Shown: in pieces, positions 22,401 through 33,629 of the stretch
Layout: each line of letters opens with the position of its first letter
Numbering within the stretch: the first letter of the stretch is position 1
Source of the DNA: Apostichopus japonicus
Lineage: Eukaryota; Echinodermata; Holothuroidea; Aspidochirotida; Stichopodidae
NCBI RefSeq assembly: GCF_037975245.1
Contig: NC_092577.1
Location: 26,779,398 to 26,843,397 of the forward strand
Length of the DNA: 64,000 nucleotides
Reading direction: 5' to 3'
Made by a program: the position numbers and the translations under genes
Notes under the pieces: model-generated
Told to the model about the DNA's origin: nothing
Database searches by the model: none
Seen by the model: the letters and a program-made list of their open reading frames with translations, nothing else

Positions 22401-25400
22401 TTATAATTGAGTGAAAGGTTGAACTACGACAATGTAAAATGATGGTAAAGCCCTCTTATATATCTAATCAAAAATGACATCGGCTAACATTTCCCCCCTC
22501 CCCCACTCTTGACCCCCAAACTGAAAAAAAATTCCAAATTTTGAATACATTTTGGACGATGAACTTGGTGGTTGTATTTAGGCTATATGGCTATTAAGTT
22601 TTACAGCGTCATTTGTTTATCCTCTCAAATTGGCTTTATCTTTGTGAATGCTGACGTTGAACTGAAAGTGGGGGCGCTTGTCAAACACCTATAAACTGTA
22701 AAAAATATCAAACCGTGATGACATGGTCATTTGTAGTAACACATTCACATACAGACACTGTGTGTATCTAGTCACGGTGTTTGCTTATATCATTGATTAA
22801 CTCCAAATGCTTGTGTGTTTCTTTCTTTACTACTTTGTCTCTCAGTCTGTCAAATTGCCAACAAGAATTGTGAATTGGTCTATGATGTATATGGCAACTG
22901 TTGGGAATCTCAGGTAGGGGAAACTGCACGCGGTGGCTTCGGTATAATGGCACGGTGGTACGACGCATGCGTAGGTGAGTATTACATCAAACCACTATAC
23001 GATCTGCTTATCCCTGCTATGTGACACTCTCAACAACGGGGTTGCAATTGCAAAAATATTTGAAATGTGAATAAATCTTGTAACTATTCGTACGAATGTG
23101 CAATAAAACATGTACCGTTTGGTGACGTGTTGCTTGAAAGACGTTTTTGAAATTTAACATCAACCTAAATGATGCTGTAAGCTATGCACAGAAACGGAGA
23201 AACAAAGAATATAATTGATAGTATACAATGTCTCACAACTATACATTTTCGCAATGTTGACATTAATAGTAATAAGACCACGTGTTTAGGAATAATTGTC
23301 ATTATTTACCAAAGGCGGTCATGACAAGTCACATGAGGGAAGCGCCGTCACTGATTAGTTGATTCGAAACAGTGAATTGTTGGAGGGGCCTTACCTTTCC
23401 ATAATAGAGATCATGACAGAGACAGAGAGAGAGGTGGGGAGGTGGGGGTGGGGGTGGGGAGGTGGGGGTAGGGAAATATAGCGTCTCAACGTTATACTCG
23501 GGAAGAAATATCTTTGACGTGTTTTAAACTAGCAAACATGCACAACACCCAGAAACTATCAATTGTCTTGCACGTTATCAGAAAGAAAGAAGCCGGCTGA
23601 ACAAAATTACCGATGTGGAGGCAATGATTACATCACCATTTGGCAATATTCTCACAAATCTCCTAATCTTATTAGAAAACAGTCACTTTGCAATATCAGT
23701 AACACGTTTGTAAATGCACTTGTTGACTAAGATATGCCACTTGTTTGCTACATTGATATCAAAGTTATTATATATATCAGGTTGGACAAACACCTACGAC
23801 CGTGCTAGGACATTCCGTTTCAGTGATGACTTCGAAAAGCCAGTTTTAAATGCACTATGGATCAAGAAAGGAGGCTCCTTGCCGTCGTTTCCTGACCTAG
23901 CCGGCCTTAAGATTGGTTTTAATGATGGCTGGCAAGCTGACGAACATTGCCTCTCCCGATACTCAGACCTTCTTCGGGTTAGTACAGTATATGGTAGCCT
24001 ATACACTTTATGGTGGAGTTTCTTAACAAACCGCGACCCGCGAGCCAGATCTGGCGCTCCAAAGAATCGATCCGGCCCGTGAAAACAAATAGCCTACACT
24101 TCAGCACCCTATCCTGCATATGATGGCCCTTTGCCGTACCCCTTGTTTTTTGGTATACAAAATTGGATAACCCAAAGGAGTGTCCTGAAAAGTAAGTTAT
24201 ACCTTATACTGAAAGTGTAATTTTATTTTTTATCTTTCCTTAATGTGATATGAATTTGATCATTTTACCTGTAATGACACTTGCTTCTGTTACAGGGCTT
24301 TGACTCATCAGATTCTAGCCAGGTCTTGCATTACGTCACTGAAGAGGATATCAAAACAGCCTTAGTCAATGATGAGGTAGGTCACCTTCAATTACGAATA
24401 TTCCGTTTCTGTTTGAACTTTTTATTTTATTGGAATTATTTGATGAAGTGGACCACAAACAAGGATATCTTCTCGGTGCATGGGGGACCCATTGCCTGAG
24501 ATGATATGCCTACCTGCAGGGTTACCAGGCTTGGTATCCTGCTAGGATCGAAACGTCAGGCCAACTTACTTTTACACATTTAAGTAGTCGTATAAAACAC
24601 GGGTGAGTGAGCCGGAGTAAGTATCTTTCTGTGATATCTCCTTGGGCTTTATCTGCTACAAGAGAAAACACTGTCTAAAAACTACAAGAAAGCTCCGGAG
24701 TCTCCACTTCCCCCCAGGTTCTGCTGCACTACCAGCCAAGTTCCCCTCCAGTCTGAAAAACACTACTACAACATGCATACCTACTGACGTATGTACGCCA
24801 AAAATATCCCACTGATCACACTTTTGCCTCACTACATGAACTAAATCTGCTAAGGTCACTGCTGCCGGTACTCCAAAAAAAAGAGAGAGTTTTTATGGAA
24901 TTATGTTTCTTTAATTACATGTTGTATTTTATTTTTTTCGCGTTGAATACAGATTGATGTGTTCTTTGCCAGTATAAGATCATACACTTTAGATGACCCA
25001 CGGATCGAGATTCTGTGGAATCCAGGTGAGAACAGATGCATTAGAGGAGGCCTCGGTATGATGATGCAGAAAGACCAGGTTGAATTAGAAACCTGGTGGA
25101 ACACAGCATTTGATCGTCTCAGAACTACTGGCCAGTACAACGATATCTGTGATAGACTCAAAACTGCGCATGGTAAGAACATATATTTTACTGTGTATTT
25201 AGGAGGGGAAAGGCTCTAGTTCAAAGTGACAACTGTAGCAGTAGAAGTATGTTTACTTTAGTCTTCACTAACCTGTCTCTTCACGACTAGACCACTTTCT
25301 CAATAGGTATAACAAAAATCAGACATTTCAATTCGAGCTGGGCACTGATGTTATCATTGGGTACAGAAGACAAGTGACCTCCTCCCAAGTCATGTTCTTG

Positions 25401-26380
25401 CAATGCTCGCCTGATCTTGATTAGGCATCAAAAACGGCAGAACTGTCAATCATTCCCGAAATCATTGATACCAAATATATGATTGAGATAGACCAATGAT
25501 ATGTCGATTTAAATTGGCATTTGAAACTGGTTTAATGTCACTTATAAAGTGGTAGATGTCAAATTAACTTGACATATACCGATTTAAGCTGTCATATGTC
25601 GATTCACCGTGATCTGATAGGAATGGCCCTCCATAAGTAACCTTGCTGTGAGGACACAGAAAAGTTCACCTCTCACAAACAGAGAAAACTTTATTTGTTA
25701 AAGTGCCTCGCGGTTTAGAAATAGATATTTGACTAGGAACGTGTCAAATTCTGGAAAAACGGTGAAATAAATAATAAATAATTTAGAAATAATGACAAAG
25801 CATGGTAAGACGTTTTAGTAGATGACTCAGCAGAGGCAATGTTGCAAAACATTAATGACTTGTCAGCCACAACATTAATGACTAGTCAGCCACAACATTA
25901 ATGACTAGTCAACCACAACATTAATGACTTGTCAGCCACAACATTAATGACTAGTCAACCACAACATTAATGACTAGTCAGCCACATCATTAATGACTAG
26001 TCAACCACAACATTAATGACTAGTCAACCACAACATTAATGACTAGTCAGCCACAACATTAATGACTAGTCAACCACAACATTAATGACTTGTCAGCCAC
26101 AACATTAATGACTAGTCAACCACAACATTAATGACAAGTCAGCCACAACATTAATGACTAGTCAACCACAAGCTTATTGATTTGCTGCAATGAGGTATGC
26201 ATGTTTAGGACTTTATAAACTTCACGTTAAAAACAACAAAATAAAAGGGTGCAACTGTGGTTTCATCTTATCGAAAATTCTCCACTGTGGTTTTTTAAAT
26301 GACAATTTGTTTTTGTGAAATTTATCTTCCTTATAGGTGATCAACCCGGCCTTGATCCAGAATACGTCTGCGTTGATTAA
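19204..26380 (+). CDS. Type II membrane protein with extracellular solute-binding (SBP family 3-like) domain
   Basis: Eight exons: 19204-19405, 20533-20618, 21721-21773, 22846-22974, 23781-23977, 24296-24376, 24953-25172, 26337-26380. About 336 residues. Residues 1-28 are charged and cytosolic, 29-54 form one membrane segment (MMVACVVFAMIIAVLSLIIS), then comes a Ser/Gly linker, and from about 80 onward a periplasmic-binding (class II) fold. Family signatures: GTIQGYNVDVVNAVC (the sGfdvDlv strand), GGFGIMARWYDAC, TYDRARTFRFSDDFEKP (bacterial T-x-E-R, FS-x-P block; Arg164 would hold the ligand carboxylate), LAGLKIGFNDGW, and EIDVFFAS. About ten extracellular cysteines suggest disulfides. Ligand is inferred to be an amino-acid-like molecule. 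There are no channel segments, so it is not an ionotropic glutamate receptor. All junction phases agree except exon 2, where the sum of coding bases is one too many. Length of the domain (about 240) is normal for the family. Confidence 0.75.
20533..20618 (+). CDS. SBP-like gene exon 2, with one-base frame conflict
   Basis: Acceptor TTTCTGCAG| and donor ATCT|GTGAGT are strong. Entering in phase 1 it reads GTGEISSGSSEDKIWM, a natural continuation of the Ser/Gly stalk. Leaving toward exon 3 requires the other frame, which reads FQIGHYQSNTQYL. The switch falls at the TTT of ATGTTTCCAG (20577-20586). Either the assembly has an extra T, the allele is broken, or a missing small exon corrects the phase. 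Confidence 0.65.
20881..21398 (+). repeat. 105-bp tandem repeat (SBP-like gene intron 2)
   Basis: About 4.5 copies, with TACGTTGCTATTGATTACG at 20881, 20984, 21089, 21194 and 21299. The period is 103 and then 105, 105 and 105. The last three full copies are almost identical. The final copy is truncated and diverged. Since 105 is a multiple of three, a long chance reading frame runs through it. Confidence 0.95.
21721..21773 (+). CDS. SBP-like gene exon 3
   Basis: A 53-bp exon between TTTTTAG| and G|GTGAGT. Encodes DEASGTIQGYNVDVVNA, the first conserved strand-helix of the binding fold. Confidence 0.75.
22190..22352. repeat. Minisatellite, 24-30 bp units (intron 3)
   Basis: About six units of the type GCCGTAGCCATGGGTGAGG plus GACATG. 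Units vary in length by loss of a TGCATGA block. Both strands give spurious His/Pro-rich frames. Confidence 0.9.
22846..22974 (+). CDS. SBP-like gene exon 4
   Basis: From CTCTCAG| to GTAG|GTGAGT. Encodes VCQIANKNCELVYDVYGNCW and GGFGIMARWYDACVG. Four cysteines in 44 residues suggest a disulfide-stabilised first lobe. Confidence 0.8.
23781..23977 (+). CDS. SBP-like gene exon 5: ligand-binding Arg block
   Basis: From TATATCAG| to CGG|GTTAGT. Encodes WTNTYDRARTFRFSDDFEKP, the counterpart of the bacterial T-x-E-R...F-S-x-P-y block, then LAGLKIGFNDGW, the hinge return strand to the second lobe. Confidence 0.8.
24296..24376 (+). CDS. SBP-like gene exon 6
   Basis: An 81-bp phase 0 exon between GTTACAG| and GAG|GTAGGT. 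Encodes FDSSDSSQVLHYVTEEDIKT and ALVNDE, matching the helix before the conserved G/E-x-hydrophobic-D strand. Confidence 0.75.
24505..24625 (+). pseudogene. 3' tail of a Penelope-like remnant (intronic)
   Basis: Contains CTGCTAGGATCGAAACGTCA followed by GGCCAACTTACTTTTACACA, the same tail seen at 48670-48725 (CAGCTAGGATCGAAACAGCA). Only the tail survives. Confidence 0.4.
24953..25172 (+). CDS. SBP-like gene exon 7
   Basis: From GAATACAG| to CATG|GTAAGA. Encodes IDVFFASIRSYTLDDPRIE, CIRGGLGMMMQKDQVELETW and the C-terminal helices (WWNTAFDRLRTTGQYNDIC). This corresponds to the second lobe and closing helix of family 3 binding proteins, including the W-N-x-x-l-x-x-l-x-x-x-G-x-y motif. Confidence 0.8.
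25871..26172. repeat. 23-bp minisatellite with GACTAGTC palindrome (intron 7)
   Basis: About 13 copies of AACATTAATGACTAGTCARCC plus AC. Variation is concentrated at GACTAGTC/GACTTGTC and AACC/AGCC. Each intact unit has an 8-bp perfect palindrome and the ATTAAT palindrome. Confidence 0.95.
26337..26380 (+). CDS. SBP-like gene terminal exon
   Basis: From CCTTATAG| to TAA at 26378. Encodes GDQPGLDPEYVCVD and ends the protein just after the binding fold with one last cysteine. No clear AATAAA was identified nearby. Confidence 0.7.
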
Positions 26381-27640
26381 TCATTTACCTGACACCGTTC
26401 AATGGATCGATTGAGAATTCATTTCAATACGTCTTAATCACCATTTATATTCAGCTATATCAGTATGTCTATTAATCAATCAATCGCAACTTCATGCCTC
26501 GTGTCTTTAAACGTACCTTTTGTGTAACGGTTTTATATGAATGATCGTTAAAGGAACTTAAATGAAATCTAGATTTTAAGTTATAGTTTCGATTGAAAAC
26601 GTCATTTAATCTTAGTCACTGCGCCTTTAATAATTTAAACAAGTGTTTTAATGTAAAGTTTTAAAGTGTGTTGCTTGAAGATCTGTATTATTTGCCACCG
26701 CTGCCTTTGAGGATGTTTAAATTATTCAATTTAATATCACTGTGTGTAACGACCTTTAAATGGCAGCAAAATGCTTGTTAAACGTTAAGCCTTGGTGACC
26801 TTCTTATTTTCTATCGTAAATAGGGTCAATATGATGACCTTTAATTCTAAATATTGGTGATGGTTGTATCAGTATTTATCAACGTTATTTCCCCCTTGGT
26901 TTGTACCTTTGTTGGTTTGTACCTGGTTTGTACCTTGGTTTGTACCTTTGAATTGATCATCCCAGGCATTGCGTATAGTTTGTATACCCGCAAATAATTT
27001 GCACTCTGATCTGTTGAATTTCATTTTGACTGTAATCTGGGTGCTTTATTTTGTCCGACCGTCATTACCAGCTGACTCACCATATTCTTTAATGACGTAA
27101 GCCAATCACCATTAAGCAAGAACAGATGCCTAAACACTCTTATCTCTCTTATATTGGTTTCATTTATGCGAACATATCATGAATACATAATATTTAAAAA
27201 AAAATACTAGACAATGTTAGCTTTTCTGGGTTTTTATTTTCTTGTATGATGTTAAGGGGTTAGTACAACTATGTATCTTTTTCTATGTTTTGTTTATGAC
27301 TTCATGGTACACAGGAGTACTATGTGGGGAGTTGATACAAACTCAACCATCTTCATTGTTTCGCCATGTGATACAGACACTGTGAGTTGATGAACATCTT
27401 CCTAGAATAGCTAAGAAATGTCTTAATCCATTTGAAAGATATTCAGTTGTTCGATGTATCACATTCACAGTGCACATTTAAAGAGTTAATATGAAAAGTA
27501 CTAACTATACGAAAACTGAAAGCGAAATAACTAATAATAATCATTCTTTGAGGGCTGAACAAGAAGAATACTCCCTCAAAATCAGAAAAGAATTGAAAGA
27601 AAATATATGCAAATTATAAACACATAAACAAATGCATGAT
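26381..27640. other. 3' flank of the SBP-like gene, no gene seen
   Basis: AT-rich. Contains a short TTGGTTTGTACCT direct repeat at 26896-26947. The first part is probably 3' untranslated sequence. Confidence 0.45.
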
Positions 27641-28161
27641 GTGGTTCATGTGATGAGCACGCGAGTGCGCCACCCTTTCCTTGCCACATATCGAGCTGCT
27701 TGCTGTTAAAATACGTCCTCGCCTCTTGCCAAGTGTTTTTACAAATGTTACCACAGTAAACGTGTATACGAGACCGTCATCGAACTTTACCCTAGCTGAC
27801 AGAGAACTGCGAAACATACTGCTAGAAATTTAAAAAGATAATCCAAGGTCCCATTTAGTCATTGTAGGAGACATCAACAGAGATATCATTCCGTTTCTAG
27901 AGACAATGGGATATCGAAATTGTGTGGATTTTGTCACATCCTCAAGCAAATTCCAAACTCGATATGTTAGCGAAATGCGAATATCACAGGGTTAAACCAG
28001 GGCCACCCATCTCAAGCTCCGACCATACCACTGTTCATATTTTACCAATTTTTACAGAAAAGCATAGGAAAAGGCAACCAAGGAAAAAGAAATTGAAAGC
28101 TGATTTATCAAAGGACAAGATTGATATTTTACGACACTCGTTAGATACCACTGATTGGTAA
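27641..28161 (+). pseudogene. Non-LTR retrotransposon endonuclease fragment (LINE)
   Basis: Reads ELLAVKIRPRLLPSVFTNV, VNVYTRPSSNFTLADREL, a stop at 27831, HLVIVGDINRD, then after a frame change near 27945 LDMLAKCEYHRVKPGPPI, SSSDHTTVHILPIF and LRHSLDTTDW. The order (vkcRP..P, vYipP, GDfN, LDl, SDH..v, TDW) is that of the apurinic-type endonuclease domain of CR1/Jockey-like LINEs. The catalytic SDH histidine is kept. One stop and one frameshift make it dead. The reverse transcriptase is absent. Confidence 0.75.
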
Positions 28162-28240
28162 ATTATGCAATTTAATATCACTGCTCATCTAAACTACTCC
28201 CTTTTGCGCAGGGTGTTTTTTTGCTCTTTGAGTCACACAG

Positions 28241-28606
28241 TTAAGGGCATTGACACTCTACCCAAACCGCGTGCCGCGCTCTGAAAAAGTTAACTTTATA
28301 TTGCTTGCAAGTGAAGTTTTCTTCTTGTCGCTACAAAATGCAGACAGGAATGATACGTGATACCTTGTTATCTTCTATCTAGACCTGAGATGTCCACCGC
28401 TGCTATATACACTGTGTTGTGGGTATTGACCGTAGCTGTATGCATTGACTGTATACCAGTATCTAATTACCGACGGTAACTAGCTGTATGTGTATTTTCT
28501 GGGATCGATGGTGGTGTCTAACACATCTGTTACACCTCATTCGAAACTAGGTCAGATTACCGGCATGAGACGTTTCTTTGTGCGCGAGTCTTCACACCTT
28601 TTTTAA
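28241..28606 (+). mobile_element. TTAA-type MITE, copy 2
   Basis: Bounded by TTAA at 28241-28244 and 28603-28606. Left end TTAAGGGCATTGACACTC, right end GCGAGTCTTCACACC. It retains the uninterrupted GCGTGCCGCGC site at which copy 1 received its insertion. Confidence 0.85.
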
Positions 28607-29105
28607 GGGTGTGCTCTAAACAATGCACTTTACCCTCCTTATGACATAACCAGTCCGTCATTACGAAATGTAGCTCCTATCTAATCTAGTGGTGACATAA
28701 CGACTTTACGCTTTATTTAAATGGCTGGGGCAAAAAAACAAAAAAAAAGCCAAAAGACAAAAATGTCAACGCATGTAAGTTTAGTATCTCCCTCCTAAAT
28801 ATATGAGCCTACTTACAGTGAATAAAACTAGACCGTCAAAGTGGAGACAGATATCATCCTTAGTGAATATACACGTTACGAAAACGTTATGAAACGGGTA
28901 AAAACAAATCAATAAAATAGACACAAACACACAGATGGCATGTTTAAAGGAGAAATGCCTGCTCTTTCTGGAATATTTGGTGGCCCTACAAAGAGACGTT
29001 GAATTCGATTAATCTCTTTAATCGTGAATAACCTTGGTTCCAATGCATGGTATCTTCTAGATAACCCTAACATTCCCGATAAGCGTTTTCGCTTAGTGCC
29101 GTTTT
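28607..29105. other. Intergenic, no gene seen
   Basis: No domain, RNA gene or clear repeat recognised. Confidence 0.4.
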
Positions 29106-29744
29106 CAAGGGCGGCGGAAGCACTTTTAATCTGGGGGGCCACCGACATCAAAGGGCACTTTGCAGAAATTCGATTGGACTGTTGCAACCTTATATTTAGT
29201 ACCCTTTATAACTCCTATTGTATTATCTTATTTGCGTATACACGTCACTCCATCAACGCCCCCCCCCCCGCCCTTCAAGGAAAATATGCATACTAGCACT
29301 GCAATATCCAATGTGCAAATTGGGAAACAAGGAATAAGTTTTCTTTTGAGACAAAATGAGGTGAAATCATGCTAGTTGCTAATGTAGGAATCTTCCGAAT
29401 TAGAGTTTATTTCTTGTCAATATCTTAACAAATTTTTTCCATTCTAAATAGCCTTGAGTTTGACCCAAAGAAATTCATTAAAAGTCAGGGGCGTAGCCAG
29501 GATTTGCAAAGTTGTATGCACGACTATCTGAGCGGAGCGCCACCATCGGTTGGCGCGGAAAATTTTTGGTTTTACAAACCCCTCAGATGGCTGGAAACGG
29601 CCCTTTCCGAGTGTTCATTCTGGTTCCCTGGCCTCTTGCTAACTTGAGACACCTCAATTTTTATGTAGAAAAAGGGCACATTTTTAACCTGAGGAAAAGT
29701 GGGGGGACACGTGCCCCCTGTGCCCCCCGGTTCCGCCGCCCTTG
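29106..29744. mobile_element. hAT-type element with near-perfect 8-bp duplication
   Basis: The ends CAAGGGCGGCGGAA and TTCCGCCGCCCTTG are perfect inverted repeats. The flanks are GCCGTTTT (29098-29105) and GCCGTTTC (29745-29752), matching at 7 of 8. The interior includes the ATCTGAGCGGAGCGCCACCA marker (about 29525) shared with the 2.8-4.3 kb cluster and a second hAT-like start CAGGGGCGTAGCCAGG at 29486, so it may itself be composite. No transposase recognised. Confidence 0.75.
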
Positions 29745-29940
29745 GCCGTTTCACGGTAAGTTCTTTTGGACAGTTCATGTAGGCAAGGACATTCTGTATA
29801 TTAAGTGCATTGGCAGGTCTTGCAACTATCGCTTGTTTGTTACTAAGACTTCTCTTACAAACGGGAGTGCTAGGATTCTTGCGTGTACTTGTACATATTC
29901 CCTTCTGCAGTTTTTGTACCATGTAACTACACAGTGTGGC

Positions 29941-31245
29941 GTGGGATTGTCCGGGTGAGATCTTTAGTATCTATACATCTAAGTTATAGGGAGTCTGGGT
30001 ACGTTACAAAGTGAGGTTGTTCGGGTGAGATCTTTGGTATCTGTACATCTAAGTTATAGGGAGTCTGGGTACGTTACAAAGTGGGATTGTCCGGGTGAGA
30101 TCTTTGGTATCATACATCTAAGTTATAGGGAGTCTGGGTACGTTACAAAGTGAGGTTGTCCGGGTGAGATCTTTGGTATCTATACATCTAAGTTATAGGG
30201 AGTCTGGGTACGTTACAAAGTGAGGTTGTCCGCGTGAGATCTTTAGTATCTGTACATCTAAGTAATAGGGAGTCTTGTACGTTACAAAGTGAGGTTGTCC
30301 GGGTGAGATCTTTGGTATCATACATCTAAGTTATAGGGAGTCTGGGTACGTTACAAAGTGAGGTTGTCCGGGTGAGATCTTTGGTAGCTATACATCTAAG
30401 TTATAGGGAGTCTGGGTACGTTACAAAGTGGGATTGTCCGGGTGAGATCTTTGGTATCTGTACATCTAAGTAATAGGGAGTCTTGTACGTTACAAAGTGA
30501 GGTTGTCCGGGTGAGATCTTTGGTATCTATACATCTAAGTTATAGGGAGTCTGGGTACGTTACAAAGTGGGATTGTCCGGGTGAGATCTTTGGTATCTAT
30601 ACATCTAAGTTATAGGGAGTCTGGGTACGTTACAAAGTGAGGTTGTCCGGGTGAGATCTTTGGTATCTATCCATCTAAGTTATAGGGAGTCTGGGTACGT
30701 TACAAAGTGAGGTTGTCCGGGTGAGATCTTTGGCATCATACATCTAAGTTATAGGGAGTCTGGATACGTTACAAAGTGAGGTTGTCCGGGTGAGATCTTT
30801 GGTATCTATACATCTAAGTTATAGGGAGTCTGGATACGTTACAAAGTGGGATTGTCCGGGTGAGATCTTTGGTATCTGTACATCTAAGTTATAGGGAATA
30901 TGGGTACGTTACAAAGTGGGGTTGTCCGGGTGAGATCTTTGGTAGCTATACATCTAAGTTATAGGGAGTCTGGGTACGTTACAAAGTGGGGTTGTCCGGG
31001 TGAGATCTTTGGTAGCTATACATCTAAGTTATAGGGATTCTGGGTACGTTACAAAGTGGGCTTGCTCGGGTGAGATCTTTCGTAGCTACATCTAAGTTAT
31101 AGGGAATCTCATTCGATAACAAATTGGGATTGCACGGGTGAGATCTCTGGTGGCTACATCTAAGTTATAGGGAATCTGGGTATGTTACAAAGTAGGATTG
31201 CACGGGTACGATCATAGTGGCTATACACATCTAATATTTTAGTTG
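29941..31245. repeat. 70-bp minisatellite, about 18 copies
   Basis: The unit begins GTGGGATTGTCCGGGTGAGA and contains CATCTAAGTTATAGGGAGTC and TGGGTACGTTACAAA. Copies start at 29941, 30011 and so on, with occasional 1-4 bp deletions. The centre is homogeneous and the right edge (after about 31060) diverges strongly. This is the expected pattern of unequal exchange. Confidence 0.97.
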
Positions 31246-33043
31246 CATGGGTGCGATCTGGGGCCCTCCCTACTACTAAACTTTATTAAAAGATATTCAT
31301 AACGTTGGCAGTCTTTAAATCGGGGAAAGCACCTGCATTAAATGAAGTCGAATGTGAAGACATTACTCAGATTACGTCGTTGTTTGGGAAATTCAGAATG
31401 TCTGAATATTATCAGAAACTTTCTGGATTTTGGAATGACAAAGGGCTGTAAAGATGAGAGCAGAAACAACAACTTTGGTAACTGCAGGTTCAGACACAGA
31501 GAAGAGAAAATACAAAATAAAACTGGATTTGGGATTGCCAAGATAAGTTTTATGGCGTTTAGTATATGAAACTGCTCAAGGAACTGAGGCCCTAAGTTGA
31601 AAAAACAAAACTATTAAAATCATTAGCACTTTTATGTGTGTGGTTAATTTCTTGACCACAAGCAGTTTTAAACACATCGTGTGGATAACATGTACCTTTT
31701 ATGCAGGATACATGAATTATTTTCCAGATTAACTTCATATCACCTTTATTATCAGTAACTTTAGTAGAGTAAAATTTGGCAGTAACGAAGTACATGGTTT
31801 AACTTGTTTCTCAAGCGTGGGTAAGTCGTTGTGCTTTCAGCAATATTCAACTTTTTAAGTACTACATAGAATGAAGAGTCTCGGCTTTGGTAATCCAGGA
31901 TAAGAGTGTTTGCCTAATTGACGTATTAATACTTTCGATGAGTATCACAGGAAAACTGTGCTCACTTGTAGGAGTGATCAGTAAAGATATTATTAATAAG
32001 AGCGACCAAGGTACCTGTAACCCGAATAGTTTACTTGTAGTAGGGTTTCACCCACAGTATAACATATTGCAACCAATGCAGTATTACTTAATGTTAAATA
32101 ATCAATGGTGAAATATCCCAGTAATTAGCAGTATGTATTCATATGTTAGTTTGATAGTCAGAGTATGATTAATGTCATCATGAAACGCTGATGTATCGCC
32201 TTTCAAATGGCTGTAAAGAACACCAACAATTTCTGGTCAGCAAAGAATTATATAGAATGTTTTGTCTAACTTAAATATTAGGGCCTATACTCTCTCGATT
32301 ACTACGCCAATCCTAAAAATTTTAAATTATAGAACAAATGTTGCGGAGTATGAACCAAAAGAAAAAAGCTGAAATATTACCCAAGACTGGCAGGATAATA
32401 TCCGAGTTTTCCACACTATTTGCCAGATCTGGTTTTTAACAGAACATTTCTAGAGCACGATGATCCATCAGTAAAACTACGATATTTGCTTGTGCACTGT
32501 ATTTAGGATTTAGAGACATTAATACTAACTTCTCGACTAATATTAAAGAACCAAACTAACGTTCAAACCACTGCTTTGTTTAAAAGAAATTCATTCTTGT
32601 TTGACCAAGGAGTACCGAATCGCTCCGATATATATAAGGAGGATATACTGTGGTTCGTTTGTCATTTGAGCATATTGTTGCCATAACAACGGTTGGCACG
32701 GTAATAGTTAATGTTCCTATTTACTTGACTGCTACTGTAAGTGAATCCTTATTTTATTTCTTATGCCGAATAAGGAATATATGCTTATATGCACAGCAGA
32801 TAAGATGCATCGTACCTGCAAATGATATTTCCCGGTATGAGTTGACATCCATTCTTTTCTACATCACCCATATATTGTTATTAGGAACACGAGTTTCCTG
32901 CCTTTAAATCAAATTAACATTTCAATCATAGGCTATCTGATATCTTGTTGTATCCTATACTGTTACAGTTCCTTATCTGTTGTAATACTTAACGGTCTCT
33001 ATCTTAGAATACGGCGCTATATAAAATCTTTGTTTGGTAGAAC
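31246..33043. other. Intergenic, no supported gene
   Basis: Several frames of 60-85 codons without recognisable domains. The one at 32650-32907 is hydrophobic but unsupported. Confidence 0.45.
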
Positions 33044-33174
33044 GAAATTTAACTAGGTTAAAACAATATGCATGGCAGCTTCTTCAATAATAAAAAACGA
33101 ATATAGTGTTTACAATTTCGTTTTTTATTATTGAAGAAGCTGCCATGCATATTGTTTTAACCTAGTTAAATTTC
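33044..33174. repeat. Perfect 57-bp-arm palindrome (hairpin)
   Basis: Arms 33044-33100 and 33118-33174 are exact reverse complements at all 57 positions by eye. They are separated by a 17-base loop (ATATAGTGTTTACAATT). No CAGTG- or TTAA-type transposon ends flank it. Such perfect arms imply recent formation or strong homogenisation. Confidence 0.95.
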
Positions 33175-33260
33175 ATCAGTAGTATACTATTGATCAACTC
33201 ATGGTACCATTATCTATAGTCAGACACCTCGTAGTTTGTTAAGCTTCGCAGATCTACATC

Positions 33261-33629
33261 CAGTGGCGTATAAGGTACTTTTGAGTGGGGGGGGGGGGCT
33301 GAAGACTGATGGCCGACCTGGGGGAGGGGTCTAAGGGTGTCCCCTCCCCTCTGAAATTTTTTGCATTTCCAGGTGGCCTCAGATGCGATTTGGTGCAATA
33401 TAGCACACTTCAACACCCACTCCATTTTGTAAACTTAATTTTGTATTTTCACCTAGCCTTAGATGCAATTTGGTGCTCCAAATGAGTTTTTTTTTCTCAT
33501 TTGGAAATGAAAAAGGGGTTTTCTGACTTGCGAAGCGGGGGGGGGGGAAGAATGATACTTCCGCCCCTCCACATTTTTCACTGGGGGCTGGCGCCCCCCC
33601 AGCCCCCCCCCCCGGTTCCTACGCCCTTG
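33261..33629 (-). mobile_element. hAT-type MITE family H1, copy 2
   Basis: Ends CAGTGGCGTATAAGG and CCTACGCCCTTG. Perfect 8-bp duplication TCTACATC at 33253-33260 and 33630-33637. Body in reverse orientation to the copies at 6.9 and 38.9 kb. Confidence 0.93.

Noticed and set aside
19204-26380. Ionotropic glutamate receptor gene
   Set aside because: The fold is shared, but there is no pore loop or second and third membrane helix, and the gene stops directly after the binding domain.
28909-29187. 92-codon minus-strand frame
   Set aside because: No domain, and it overlaps a hAT-type element end and a paired plus-strand frame of equal quality.
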